In this document: piece by piece, positions 14,994 through 23,140 of the stretch
Layout of the letters: each line of letters starts with the position of its first letter
Numbering within the stretch: position 1 is the stretch's first letter
Source: DATEFF01 sp964586395
GTDB taxonomy: Bacteria > Patescibacteriota > Saccharimonadia > Saccharimonadales > EFPC-124
Assembly (NCBI GenBank): GCA_964586395.1
Contig: CAZPGP010000001.1
Span: 1 to 64,000 of the forward strand
Direction of reading: 5' to 3'
Length of the DNA: 64,000 bases
Translations under genes and position numbers: made by a program
The notes under the pieces: model-generated
Seen by the model: only the letters and a program-made list of their open reading frames with translations
What the model was told of the DNA's origin: nothing
Database searches by the model: none

Positions 14994-16823
14994 TTAGTAG
15001 AATCTAAATCGCTGCAGATCAGTCACGGCGCCTTGCGTGCTAGACGTAGCCGTTACATCGGTAATCTTGGCTGGCTTGCCGCCATTCAGTGAGATCGCAT
15101 AGTCGGCTGTCTCCTGCGCGTTCACGACGCGGTACACGATGACGTCACCGATCCAACTGATTGGACCGCCCAGGCCGTCCGCCCCGTATAGTGCGGTTAC
15201 GGCGCCATTGCTCATGTCCTTCACGAAGAGCGTATACTTGCCGTCTACGCGGTCGATCATTAGACGCTTTTCGCCGTCGCCCTCGGCCGTGCCGATATAT
15301 TGGATGGTGTTGCTGCCACTGGACGGCTGCGAGATGCTCTTGGACTGATCGGTGTTGAGATTGTATTCGTGCCAAGCTTGGTCATGCCCAGTCTTGAAGG
15401 CGATACGATCAAAGTCGAGCTGCAGATACGTGCCAAAATCGGTCTTCTCGCCCAGCGTCTTCAAAGCCGCGGCGTTCACGGGCGACACTCGCAGAATCGG
15501 ACTGGCGAGAGAATCGGGGCCGGTGTTCACGTACTTTTGATACACAACCTTATCGAACGCCACCGTACCAACACTAATGAAATCGGCAGATTCAAAGTTA
15601 TAAACACGCTTGCTGTTCGTATCGACACTGCGGAGTGTGGTCGGGTAGCTGTTGGTCGTAGTAGTGTCGTAGGCGGTAGTCGTGTAGACCAAGGTCCCGG
15701 CAGACCAATCGGCGAATCTCACGCTTACACCTTCGTCGACTTTGGTGAGTTGCTTGCTGGCGAGATCTACGACGTAAATGCGCTGCAGCATATCTTGCTT
15801 GCTGTTGCGGGCGCCGTCACGGCTGGAACTTAACACGCCGTACTTGCCGTCGGGGCTGACCGCGAATGCCGTCTGGTCAGTCTCTTGGCCGGTTCCTGCC
15901 ACAATTGGCTGAACTTCAGATCCGTCGAGATTACTACTGTATACCGTCAGAACGCCACTGCGTTTGCTGACAAAGTAATGCTTGCCGCCAGGGACGACCT
16001 TGATTTCAGGCATAGTTTTGACGTTTGGCGTTGCTGTGTCATCGAGTGCGATGTCAAACTTCTGGTCTACATACTTGCCGCCAAAGTTGGTCGAGACGGT
16101 TACTCTAGCATCGTCGGTGCCAGGTATTTTAACAGAGACAAGGCCCTGGTCATCAGGCTTCGCCACGACGTCGCCGATAGTAAATTCACCCACGTTCACC
16201 GGCTTGCCGCTCAGCGAATCAACAACTTTGAAGGCCACCGGAATACCGATTGCTTTTACGCTCAGTTCGATCTTGCGCGCTGCGTCATCGGTTTCCTGCC
16301 CGCCGAATCGATGCAGGAACGGATCTTGGTCGAGCGTCACGCCGTAGCTGACGTCTTGGTAGCCAGCTTTCTTGGCGGTCACGGCGATCTTGCCATAGGG
16401 CACATCCGGAACAGTCAATTTGCCTTGCGCGTCGGTCTTGTACGATTTGCCGTCGACCGTCACAGCCACGTTACCCAGGCGCGAGACTTTGGCTTTGCCC
16501 TCGCCAGGCGCGATAGTCGTAATAGTCAGCGTGTTGCGAGCGCCAAAGGTATTCACCAACCACCAGCGAGTCGGCTGCACAAACCACAAAGCCAGGCCGA
16601 CAACGATCAATGTTGCTACGAACAGCAGCCAAAACTTGCGGCTCCGAAGCAATGCGCCGAGCTTTTGCTTGAACGTACGCTTGGGCTTGGGGGGCTGGAA
16701 TGATGACGGCGGCGGGGTATCATCAACCGACGGCGTGAAGTGCACGACGGGTTGATCTTGGCTTGAATGCCAGGGGCTGTCTGAGTTTAATTCGATACTT
16801 TTAGTTTCTTCTTCGGGAGTCAT
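14994..16823 (-). CDS. Membrane-anchored protein with carboxypeptidase-regulatory-like domains and a TolB-like propeller
   Basis: A 609-aa protein. A Pro/Ser-rich cytoplasmic region is followed by a transmembrane helix at about residues 63-85. Outside, two beta-sandwich domains resemble PEGA or carboxypeptidase-regulatory-like folds (VAVTVDGKSYKTDAQGKLTV; then FTIGDVVAKPDDQG), followed by a TolB/WD40-like beta-propeller from about residue 285 (AFAVSPDGKYGVLSSSRDG). I cannot assign a reaction; such proteins are often surface binding proteins. The ATG is preceded by AAAGGGTAA. Monocistronic, divergent from the AlkA-like gene. Confidence 0.65.
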   Translation of the reverse strand: MTPEEETKSIELNSDSPWHSSQDQPVVHFTPSVDDTPPPSSFQPPKPKRTFKQKLGALLRSRKFWLLFVATLIVVGLALWFVQPTRWWLVNTFGARNTLTITTIAPGEGKAKVSRLGNVAVTVDGKSYKTDAQGKLTVPDVPYGKIAVTAKKAGYQDVSYGVTLDQDPFLHRFGGQETDDAARKIELSVKAIGIPVAFKVVDSLSGKPVNVGEFTIGDVVAKPDDQGLVSVKIPGTDDARVTVSTNFGGKYVDQKFDIALDDTATPNVKTMPEIKVVPGGKHYFVSKRSGVLTVYSSNLDGSEVQPIVAGTGQETDQTAFAVSPDGKYGVLSSSRDGARNSKQDMLQRIYVVDLASKQLTKVDEGVSVRFADWSAGTLVYTTTAYDTTTTNSYPTTLRSVDTNSKRVYNFESADFISVGTVAFDKVVYQKYVNTGPDSLASPILRVSPVNAAALKTLGEKTDFGTYLQLDFDRIAFKTGHDQAWHEYNLNTDQSKSISQPSSGSNTIQYIGTAEGDGEKRLMIDRVDGKYTLFVKDMSNGAVTALYGADGLGGPISWIGDVIVYRVVNAQETADYAISLNGGKPAKITDVTATSSTQGAVTDLQRFRFY

Positions 16824-16870
16824 TGGACTTACCCTTTGTTACTCCCCTAGTATACCGCTAGAATGATGGT

Positions 16871-17506
16871 ATGACTAATGCCAGAACTCAACTCCTCCAA
16901 ACCGCCGCCGACCACCTCTCGGCGAACGACCCGAACCTGAAACCAGTCATCAAGCAATTTGGCCTCTGCACCGTTGCGCCGCACGACGATTATTACCGCG
17001 AGCTTGTGGATTCTATTATCAGCCAGCAGCTGAGCATCAAGGCGTCAGCTACGATCATCAAACGTTTCGTAGCACTATTTGACGATAAATTCCCAACACC
17101 GGCACAGATTCTGCAGCGCGATGTTGAGGAACTCCGCGCCGTCGGGATGTCCCGACCCAAAGCTAGTTACGTTCTGGACCTGGCGCTGCACATCGAGGAA
17201 GGTCGCCTCCACCCAGAGAAGCTTCCGAAGCTCTCAAACGAAGAAGTCATTCGTGAACTGACCGCTGTTAAAGGCATTGGCGAATGGACCGCACACATGT
17301 TCCTCATATTCAGCCTCGGCCGTACCGACGTGCTAGCTACCGGCGATCTCGGCGTGCGCATGGCTATGAAGAAACTCTACGGTCTACCCGACGCGCCAAA
17401 GCCCGACGAAATGCGCGCCATTGCCGATAAATTCAACTGGCACCCGTACGAGTCCATCGCTTGCTGGTATCTGTGGCAATCGCTTGATAATGCGCTGGCG
17501 TTATAG
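16871..17506 (+). CDS. DNA-3-methyladenine glycosylase II (AlkA/MAG-type, short form)
   Basis: A 211-aa HhH-GPD base-excision glycosylase that removes alkylated purines. Visible are IISQQLSIKAS near residue 45, the HhH motif TAVKGIGEWTAHMFLIF near residue 130, and the catalytic Asp in TGDLGVRMAM near residue 155. It lacks the N-terminal domain of E. coli AlkA, as do yeast MAG and many short bacterial forms. It overlaps the end of the Nudix gene by 6 bases on the opposite strand. Confidence 0.9.
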   Translation: MTNARTQLLQTAADHLSANDPNLKPVIKQFGLCTVAPHDDYYRELVDSIISQQLSIKASATIIKRFVALFDDKFPTPAQILQRDVEELRAVGMSRPKASYVLDLALHIEEGRLHPEKLPKLSNEEVIRELTAVKGIGEWTAHMFLIFSLGRTDVLATGDLGVRMAMKKLYGLPDAPKPDEMRAIADKFNWHPYESIACWYLWQSLDNALAL

Positions 17507-17902
17507 ACTCTTCGCGACTTCGTAGACAAGTTTCTCGAACACGTCATCACTGTCGGACAGATCGTTAGGGTCGATAAATACCGCCTCGGTCACGCCTTCG
17601 CCGAGGGTAAACTTGCTGTCTGGAATTTGAGCTTTGAACACAACCCACATCAGCCAGGCCTCTTTACGCTCCAGGTAAAACGTCTTTACGCAAAACGGTT
17701 CGAGGCCGGATGCATCGGTGATGCCAAGCTCTTCCTTTAACTCTCGCGCCACGCCGGCCAAAGGCTCTTCGCCATGGTCGAGGCCGCCACCGGGAAGACT
17801 CCAAGTGTCTTGATTCTCCTTCACCACCAGAACCTGGCCGTGGTCGTTTGTAATGAGCGCCTTAACCGAAACCCGATAGAACGTATTGGGGTACGCGCTC
17901 AT
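17501..17902 (-). CDS. Nudix hydrolase
   Basis: A 133-aa Nudix-fold pyrophosphohydrolase. The full Nudix box is present at about residues 37-60: it starts GGGLDHGEEP and ends RELKEELGI, with the Glu residues that bind Mg. The substrate cannot be read from the sequence. It overlaps the trmB stop by 4 bases (ATGA), so the two are translationally coupled. Confidence 0.88.
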   Translation of the reverse strand: MSAYPNTFYRVSVKALITNDHGQVLVVKENQDTWSLPGGGLDHGEEPLAGVARELKEELGITDASGLEPFCVKTFYLERKEAWLMWVVFKAQIPDSKFTLGEGVTEAVFIDPNDLSDSDDVFEKLVYEVAKSL

Positions 17903-18558
17903 CGCTTTACCGCCGAGACGTAATTGATTGGGATGCCTTGCGCCAGGAACTTACGTTCGAAGTATGTCGTGATTTTGTAATCCTCCGGCAAGTCGCTTTC
18001 ATGCAAGTCAAAGCTGAGTTCCTGCAGCGTCCACCCCTCGGCGACTAGCTGTTCGAGGCTCCACAGGAATAATTCACGGTTATCGGTCTTAAACCGCAGC
18101 ACGCCGTGCTTGGCTAGCAGATTCGCGTAAACTTTCAGGAATGATGGATTGGTCAGGCGATGCTTGGCTTGTTTGTCGCGCGGGAATGGGTCGGGGAAAG
18201 TCACCCACAATTGGTCGATGCTCCCCGGCTCGAACAGATCAATCATGCCACGAAGCTGGGCACGGACAAAGGCGATGTTGTCGAGCTTATCATTCAGCGC
18301 AACCTTCGCGCCAGTATACAGACGGTCAGATTTGACGTCGACCGCCACGAAGTTTCGATCTGGATGTGCGCGGCCAAGCCCCAGGCTCAAGTCAGCTGTG
18401 CCTGCGCCGACTTCGACCGTCAACGGCTGCTTGGCCGGGAAATGTGTGCGCCAGAACTCCGGCGAAACTGCACTCGCCTGAAAACAGTTTGCCCACTCGT
18501 CAAAGTGCGCGAACTTCCATAATTTGCGTTTCCGCGTGATGAATAACTTTTCGCTCAT
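17899..18558 (-). CDS. trmB: tRNA (guanine-N7-)-methyltransferase
   Basis: A 219-aa SAM-dependent enzyme that makes m7G46 in the tRNA variable loop. The SAM site VEVGAGTADLSLGLGRAHP is near residue 50, with FVAVDVKSDRL after it; the TrmB motif LWVTFPDPFPRDKQAKHRL near residue 117 holds the catalytic Asp. Length matches the family. It forms an operon with the downstream Nudix gene and follows the Lys-rich membrane protein gene by 6 bases. Confidence 0.93.
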   Translation of the reverse strand: MSEKLFITRKRKLWKFAHFDEWANCFQASAVSPEFWRTHFPAKQPLTVEVGAGTADLSLGLGRAHPDRNFVAVDVKSDRLYTGAKVALNDKLDNIAFVRAQLRGMIDLFEPGSIDQLWVTFPDPFPRDKQAKHRLTNPSFLKVYANLLAKHGVLRFKTDNRELFLWSLEQLVAEGWTLQELSFDLHESDLPEDYKITTYFERKFLAQGIPINYVSAVKR

Positions 18559-18564
18559 GGATTT

Positions 18565-19188
18565 CTAAAAACAGGATGCGCCCTGCAGTGCCGCTGCATC
18601 GCTGCCGCCACTGCCGTAGGTCTGAGGTGTCTGAATGTTGTTGCTTGGATTGGTTTGGAGGATCATGCCCACAGCTTGCGGGTTGGTGCTGCCGTTTACG
18701 TCGCTGGTAGCTTGCTCGTTGGTGCACATCTTGCCGCCACTTTGGAGGATATCGTCGGCCGCAGCAGAACTTTGGCCAGCCTTAGTCCCTTCGGTGCCAG
18801 ATTGCTGCGCGCTCTGTTGGCGCATAATGGCCGCACCAAAGACGAGCGCAATCGCAATGACAGCCAGCGCAAACGCGCTCACCAGCATACGACGGCGAGA
18901 TGGCTGGACGTCCTGCTCAATTGACTCAATAGCCGCGACCTTCTCGGCTTCAGCTTCGACAGCCTGCTCGGGCGCGACAGATTCACTAGCCTTGGTCGAC
19001 TTCTTAGTTGTCTTCTTCTTTGCCGCTGGCTTCGTAGCCATCACGACCGGCTCGTTCGAGCCTTCAGCAATAATCACCGGCTCTTCAGGAGTAACCGGAG
19101 CCTTTTTGGTAGTCTGAGATTTCTTTGCGCTCGTCTGCTCTTTCTTGGCGCGCGCACGACGAGACGATTTGGTGGATTTCTTTGCCAT
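18565..19188 (-). CDS. Hypothetical membrane protein with Lys/Ala-rich cytoplasmic tail
   Basis: A 207-aa protein of unknown function. Residues 1-95 are low complexity and very rich in Lys, Ala, Thr and Ser, resembling histone-like or nucleic-acid-binding tails. One transmembrane helix follows at about residues 101-122, then a Ser/Gly/Gln-rich outer part with two Cys (KMCTN and ASCF). An extended -10 (TG-C-TACACT) ends 6 bases before the ATG, so the mRNA looks leaderless and heads the trmB-Nudix operon. The tail might bind DNA or RNA near the membrane; that is inference. Confidence 0.6.
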   Translation of the reverse strand: MAKKSTKSSRRARAKKEQTSAKKSQTTKKAPVTPEEPVIIAEGSNEPVVMATKPAAKKKTTKKSTKASESVAPEQAVEAEAEKVAAIESIEQDVQPSRRRMLVSAFALAVIAIALVFGAAIMRQQSAQQSGTEGTKAGQSSAAADDILQSGGKMCTNEQATSDVNGSTNPQAVGMILQTNPSNNIQTPQTYGSGGSDAAALQGASCF

Positions 19189-19210
19189 ATACCTAGTGTA
19201 GCACTGCCGC

Positions 19211-20518
19211 CTACGGCGTCAGGCGGTTGATGTCGCGTGGGAAGAGTGTGGCTTCCTTGACGTTGCCGAGGCCGATAGTCTTTTGAACCAAGCGGTCGAC
19301 GCCGAAGCCGCAGCCGCCGTGTTGAGGGAGGCCGTATTTGAAGGCTTGCAGATAATATTTGAAACCTTCGTGGGTTACGTCCAGTCCAGCCTTGGTCATC
19401 TGTTGGATCATCTTCTCGTAGTTGTTTTCGCGGAGTGGGACGGTGGCGATTTCGAGGCCACGGAACAGCAGGTCACCCCAAGCAACAGTGCCGTCGTCCT
19501 TGAATTTGTGGTAGAACTTACCGGCTTCGGCTGGGAAGTCGACGGCAAACACGAGGTCGCTGCCGAGTTGCTTGCGAGCGTGCTCAGAAATCCATCGCTC
19601 TTCATCAGGCGTCAGGTCTTTCTCGTTGAGTGTGTTGTTCTTTGTCGCCTTGGTGTACATTTCGTGGATTTCGGTGATGGTGAAGCGTGGAACTTGGCCT
19701 TCAGGCAATTTAAGTTCAGGCGCGTTCAGCGTCTTGAGGTCATCGCGATGCTCTTCGTAGACCTGCAGCAGCGCATACTGAGTCATGTCGGCGACGGTAT
19801 CGAGGACTTCGTCGTGGTCTTTTACAAATCCCATCTCGATGTCGAGCATGGTGAGCTCAGTCAGGTGGCGAGTGGTCGCGCTTGGCTCAGCGCGATAGCT
19901 GTGGTTGATCTCGAAAACACGCTCAAAGGCACCCACCATGATCTGCTTGTAGAACTGCGGGCTCTGCGCCAGCGTTGCGGTCTTGCCGAAATAATCGAGC
20001 TTGAAGACTTCTGCACCACCTTCGGTTGCTTCAGCGAGAAGCTTCGGCGTGTCGATCTCAACGAATTCGTTCTTGTACAGGAATTCACGCAGATAACGAG
20101 TTAGGCTGGCACGAATGCGAAAGATCTTCTGCTCATTCAGGTTGCGAATGTTCAGGACACGGTACTCGAATAGTGTGTCGAGGTTCTCGGCTTTGTGCTG
20201 AATTGGCTTGTCGATCTCGATAGGCGGCTCGTCGGTGACGGGAACTTCCACGGTGATAGTCACGTCGTGCAGCTCAGCGCCACCCGGGGCGCGCTCGTCC
20301 TCAACAACAGTGCCTTCAAATTTCAGCACGGTACCGATCTGTAGGCCGCGGAGCTTCTCCAGCTCGTCCTTATTCTCGACCAAAGCCTGAGCAATACCGC
20401 TGCGATCGCGGATGGTCAGGAAGTTAAGTCCGCCCAGAAGGCGTTTTTTGTGCAGCCAGCCGTGAAGCATCACGGTCTGGCCAACTGATGACTTGAGGTC
20501 TTTGGTCAGAGTTCTCAT
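19211..20518 (-). CDS. aspS: Aspartate--tRNA(Asp/Asn) ligase, archaeal type
   Basis: A 435-aa class II aminoacyl-tRNA synthetase. The N-terminal OB fold (VMLHGWLHKKRLLGGLNFLTIRD) binds the anticodon; class II motif 2 is visible around FEINHSYRAEPSATTRHLTELTML and motif 3 in GCGFGVDRLVQ. It is about 150 aa shorter than bacterial AspRS because the GAD insertion is absent, so it belongs to the archaeal/eukaryal AspRS2 group. Bacterial members of that group often charge both tRNA-Asp and tRNA-Asn, with GatCAB then amidating Asp-tRNA(Asn). Non-discrimination is inferred, not shown. AsnRS was considered but the sequence fits AspRS better. Confidence 0.87.
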   Translation of the reverse strand: MRTLTKDLKSSVGQTVMLHGWLHKKRLLGGLNFLTIRDRSGIAQALVENKDELEKLRGLQIGTVLKFEGTVVEDERAPGGAELHDVTITVEVPVTDEPPIEIDKPIQHKAENLDTLFEYRVLNIRNLNEQKIFRIRASLTRYLREFLYKNEFVEIDTPKLLAEATEGGAEVFKLDYFGKTATLAQSPQFYKQIMVGAFERVFEINHSYRAEPSATTRHLTELTMLDIEMGFVKDHDEVLDTVADMTQYALLQVYEEHRDDLKTLNAPELKLPEGQVPRFTITEIHEMYTKATKNNTLNEKDLTPDEERWISEHARKQLGSDLVFAVDFPAEAGKFYHKFKDDGTVAWGDLLFRGLEIATVPLRENNYEKMIQQMTKAGLDVTHEGFKYYLQAFKYGLPQHGGCGFGVDRLVQKTIGLGNVKEATLFPRDINRLTP

Positions 20519-20611
20519 TGATTAACCTTATAAAAAAATTACTACATCTAGAATAATCTGTTGCACCCCAGTTGCGCAAGCAGAAGCATTTCGTTCGTCG
20601 GATTAGGTCAA

Positions 20612-20902
20612 CTAGGCGTTGACGACCATGTAGACCAAAACGGCGATAACCACGACGGCTACGACCATCACGGCGATAACGAGGCCCTTGCGAGAACCTG
20701 GCGTGTGAACGGTTGCAGCTGGTTGCTGAAGTGGTGTTGGCGCGGTTGGACCGCCCGCTGGGTCAAAAGGCGATGGAGCTGCTGGCTGCGGAGCCGCGGC
20801 TGGTGGAGGTGTCGTTGGAGTTGGCGTTGGCCCAGGAACGCCAGGCTGAGGTGCTGCGCCTGGGGTTGGAGTTGGATTCTGTGGATTATTATCTGGGTTC
20901 AT
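20612..20902 (-). CDS. Proline-rich tail-anchored membrane protein
   Basis: A 96-aa protein. Residues 1-70 are Pro/Ala/Thr-rich low complexity; one transmembrane helix at about residues 74-93 ends the protein, so it is tail-anchored with the Pro-rich part probably in the cytoplasm. No domain is recognised. It lies between aspS and the CNNM-like gene on the same strand and has about 60-90 bases on each side. Low complexity makes the gene call less certain, but the frame is open on the coding strand with an ATG. Confidence 0.55.
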   Translation of the reverse strand: MNPDNNPQNPTPTPGAAPQPGVPGPTPTPTTPPPAAAPQPAAPSPFDPAGGPTAPTPLQQPAATVHTPGSRKGLVIAVMVVAVVVIAVLVYMVVNA

Positions 20903-20961
20903 AGGAAGATTTCTCTTTTACGCTTATGGTAATCCTATAATTACGCAGAAGCGATCGAGCG

Positions 20962-21981
20962 TCAAGCGTCGGTACCCTTGCGTGCTTTGCGACGTTCGTC
21001 GGCGGCGAGCTTGGCGACCGCGCGGAGGTCTTCGTACTGATCAAACTCGTCGACAATCTTGCGGCCAATGATTGTTTCGAGCACGTCCTCGATACTGACG
21101 ACGCCCATTACTTCCTCAAACTCATTCACAACCATGAACAAGTGGTGCTTTGTGCGGAGGAACGCTTGCAGCACGTGGTCGAGCGATTTCTCTTGGTGGA
21201 CATAGAATACTTTGGGGTTCATGACGTTGCTCACCTTCTTGCTCTTGGGGTCGAGCGGCACGAGGTCGTGCATGTATAGCACGCCCTTGATGTGATCGAG
21301 GTCGCCCTCGATAACCGGAAAGCGTGAATGACCGGACTTGTGCAGGCGATCAAGAAGCAGCGGCCCCATAGTCTCATCCGCCTCAACGGTCACAACAACC
21401 GAGCGCGGAATCATAATGTCGCGGACCAGCATACCCTGATAGAGCAGCGCTTGGCGCATCAGAAGCTTCTCGTCTTTATCCAACACGTCCCGGTCACGAT
21501 CGATCTCGGCCAGTAGTTCGTCCTTAGAGTAGAAACCCGCAGTATCTGTCCCTCCCAGGAGCCGGTTATCCGACAATAGCTGCAGGACAGGGCGAAGTGT
21601 GTGAGCCGCACGCAGAAATTGCGCCTCATAGCGCAGACTCAACTGCTCGGCCTGCTTGGCCAGCCATTGCTGCGTACTAATCAGCTCAACCAGCAGCAGC
21701 CAGACGAGCGCCATAATAATCGCAACCACAAAATTGTGTGACGCAGCCAGTACGACCACAATAATAATGCTGAGTAGCAGCACGACCACTCGACGGAATG
21801 CGTCCAGCAATGGGCGCATCTCACGGAACTGCGCCTCTAGCTTGGCGTTATCATCGCCTGCCTTGATTCGTCGCTCAAGTTCAAAATCAGTCAGTTCGCT
21901 GCTCGCAAATCGCAAACTCTTCAGCCCGGCCGCAGCAGCAGCCAGTACGAGCACAATCAATTGAATAATAACCTCTACCAT
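20962..21981 (-). CDS. CNNM/CorC-family protein with CBS domain pair
   Basis: A 339-aa membrane protein. N-terminal hydrophobic segments (about residues 5-20, 60-80 and 85-105) form a reduced CNNM transmembrane domain, followed by a CBS pair (VRDIMIPRSVVVTVEAD near residue 190 to VVSIEDVLETIIG near residue 305). CNNM proteins export Mg or Na and CBS pairs sense adenine nucleotides. The C-terminal CorC/HlyC domain is lacking. TAGGAGA lies just before the ATG. The MgtE and CorA genes about 1.2-3.4 kb away suggest strong attention to Mg homeostasis. Confidence 0.83.
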   Translation of the reverse strand: MVEVIIQLIVLVLAAAAAGLKSLRFASSELTDFELERRIKAGDDNAKLEAQFREMRPLLDAFRRVVVLLLSIIIVVVLAASHNFVVAIIMALVWLLLVELISTQQWLAKQAEQLSLRYEAQFLRAAHTLRPVLQLLSDNRLLGGTDTAGFYSKDELLAEIDRDRDVLDKDEKLLMRQALLYQGMLVRDIMIPRSVVVTVEADETMGPLLLDRLHKSGHSRFPVIEGDLDHIKGVLYMHDLVPLDPKSKKVSNVMNPKVFYVHQEKSLDHVLQAFLRTKHHLFMVVNEFEEVMGVVSIEDVLETIIGRKIVDEFDQYEDLRAVAKLAADERRKARKGTDA

Positions 21982-22096
21982 ATTGTCTCCTATTCTAGCA
22001 GGAATTCGGGCGGACAGGCGTGCTGCACCTCAATTCTGTCTCAGTATTTACGTTTTTATGTAAAAGACCATAAAACTACGTTATTATAAAGAGGTT

Positions 22097-22783
22097 ATGA
22101 CAAAAACGAGATGGATTATATTTGCACTGCTGTGCCTAGGTATTTTGGGCCTGATTATTATTACTAATAAGAACGATTCGAGCTCCTCCTACAACGGAGA
22201 TGCAACTAAAGTCATTACGGACGGCCCGATTGCCGACCATGTCTTCGGCAGCAATGCCGGCAAGGTCGTGCTGGTTGAATACGCCGACTTTCAATGTCCT
22301 GGCTGTGAAAGCGCCTTCCCACTCATGAAGGAAATCAAGGAAAAATACAAAGACAACCTGACGTTCGTCTTCCGCAACTTACCGCTGACGACCATTCACC
22401 CGAACGCTCTGGCTGCAGCAACTGCCGCCGAAGCCGCCGGTCTACAGAACAAGTTCTTTGAATATCACGATTTGCTGTACCAGAACCAGGCCCAGTGGAA
22501 GGACGCTCCTGTCAGCGACCGCACCAAGACATTCGAGTCGTATGCGTCGCAGCTCGGCATGGACACCAATAAATTCAAGACCGATCTCAAGAACCCCGAC
22601 ATCACTGCCAAGATTAATCGCGACCGCGCGACCGCCAGCAAGCAAGGCTTCAACTCAACTCCGACACTGATGCTGAATGGCCAAAAGGTCTCCCAAGACG
22701 CTACGTTTGACAAGGCCAAGCTGACCCAACTTATCAACGACGAGTACGAAAAAGCCGGCATCAAACCACCTGCCGCTGAATAG
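22097..22783 (+). CDS. DsbA-like thiol:disulfide oxidoreductase, membrane-anchored
   Basis: A 228-aa protein with an N-terminal transmembrane anchor (about residues 6-23) and an extracytoplasmic thioredoxin fold with the DsbA helical insert. The active site is C67-P-G-C70 in FQCPGCES and the cis-Pro loop is NSTPTLMLNG near residue 190. It should oxidise Cys pairs in exported proteins, several of which in this window have paired cysteines. It ends in a strong terminator at 22803-22836. A VKOR or DsbB partner is not in the window. Confidence 0.9.
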   Translation: MTKTRWIIFALLCLGILGLIIITNKNDSSSSYNGDATKVITDGPIADHVFGSNAGKVVLVEYADFQCPGCESAFPLMKEIKEKYKDNLTFVFRNLPLTTIHPNALAAATAAEAAGLQNKFFEYHDLLYQNQAQWKDAPVSDRTKTFESYASQLGMDTNKFKTDLKNPDITAKINRDRATASKQGFNSTPTLMLNGQKVSQDATFDKAKLTQLINDEYEKAGIKPPAAE

Positions 22784-22802
22784 ACCTTGCCTCTGAGCAT
22801 AG

Positions 22803-22836
22803 CAAAACCCCAGGGATCGAAATCTCTGGGGTTTTG
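22803..22836. terminator. Bidirectional intrinsic terminator
   Basis: A 15-bp stem with one G-T wobble (22803-22817 and 22822-22836) has A-rich and T-rich outer arms (CAAAACCCC / GGGGTTTTG). It can stop both the DsbA-like gene from the left and the small gene at 22883-22975 from the right. Confidence 0.85.
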
Positions 22837-22882
22837 ACGTTGGATTGGGCTCGAGCTAGCCGGAGCTAGTCTTTCCAATCTC

Positions 22883-22975
22883 CTAGTGGGCTATGTAAAG
22901 TTGCCACTCGGCGGGAACGATTTCCACCTCAATACGCTTAGTCCTTGAAGGGACCTTGCGAATGTCAATGGGCAT
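22883..22975 (-). CDS. Candidate 30-aa small protein
   Basis: A 31-codon frame that begins ATG-CCC-ATT at 22975 and encodes a short basic/amphipathic peptide (starts MPIDIRKVPSRTKR, ends AEWQLYIAH). AAGGAG lies 11 bases before the ATG; a TTGACG-N17-TAGATT promoter is at 23037-23065; the bidirectional terminator at 22803-22836 closes the unit. The 357-base gap between the DsbA-like and mgtE genes otherwise holds nothing recognisable. No homologue is known to me. Instead of a protein gene it could be a small RNA, but promoter, ribosome-binding site, frame and terminator fit together. Confidence 0.5.
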   Translation of the reverse strand: MPIDIRKVPSRTKRIEVEIVPAEWQLYIAH

Positions 22976-23036
22976 AGTAGGATATACTCCTTGTTTACTA
23001 TTCGCGGCCGTTCGCTACGCGGCAAACACAAAGACA

Positions 23037-23065
23037 AATCTATCAAACCTTGGTTTTGGCGTCAA
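23037..23065 (-). promoter_or_regulatory. Promoter of the 30-codon small gene
   Basis: On the minus strand TTGACG (23060-23065) and TAGATT (23037-23042) are spaced by exactly 17 bases. The predicted transcript would have a ~55-base leader with a GC-rich hairpin-forming stretch before the ribosome-binding site. Confidence 0.55.
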
Positions 23066-23140
23066 TCATAAGCACAATGAGTTGGCAAGGGATACGGGCA
23101 AAAAACTGTAGTAATTTTGTACCCTCATCATAAGAACAAT

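Noticed and set aside
15885..16703. 272-codon open frame opposite the propeller membrane protein gene
   Set aside because: Antisense shadow; composition and start region do not support a gene.
19283..20104. 273-codon open frame opposite aspS
   Set aside because: It is a shadow of the aspS frame; it lacks a ribosome-binding site and its protein has no recognisable features, while aspS is unambiguous.
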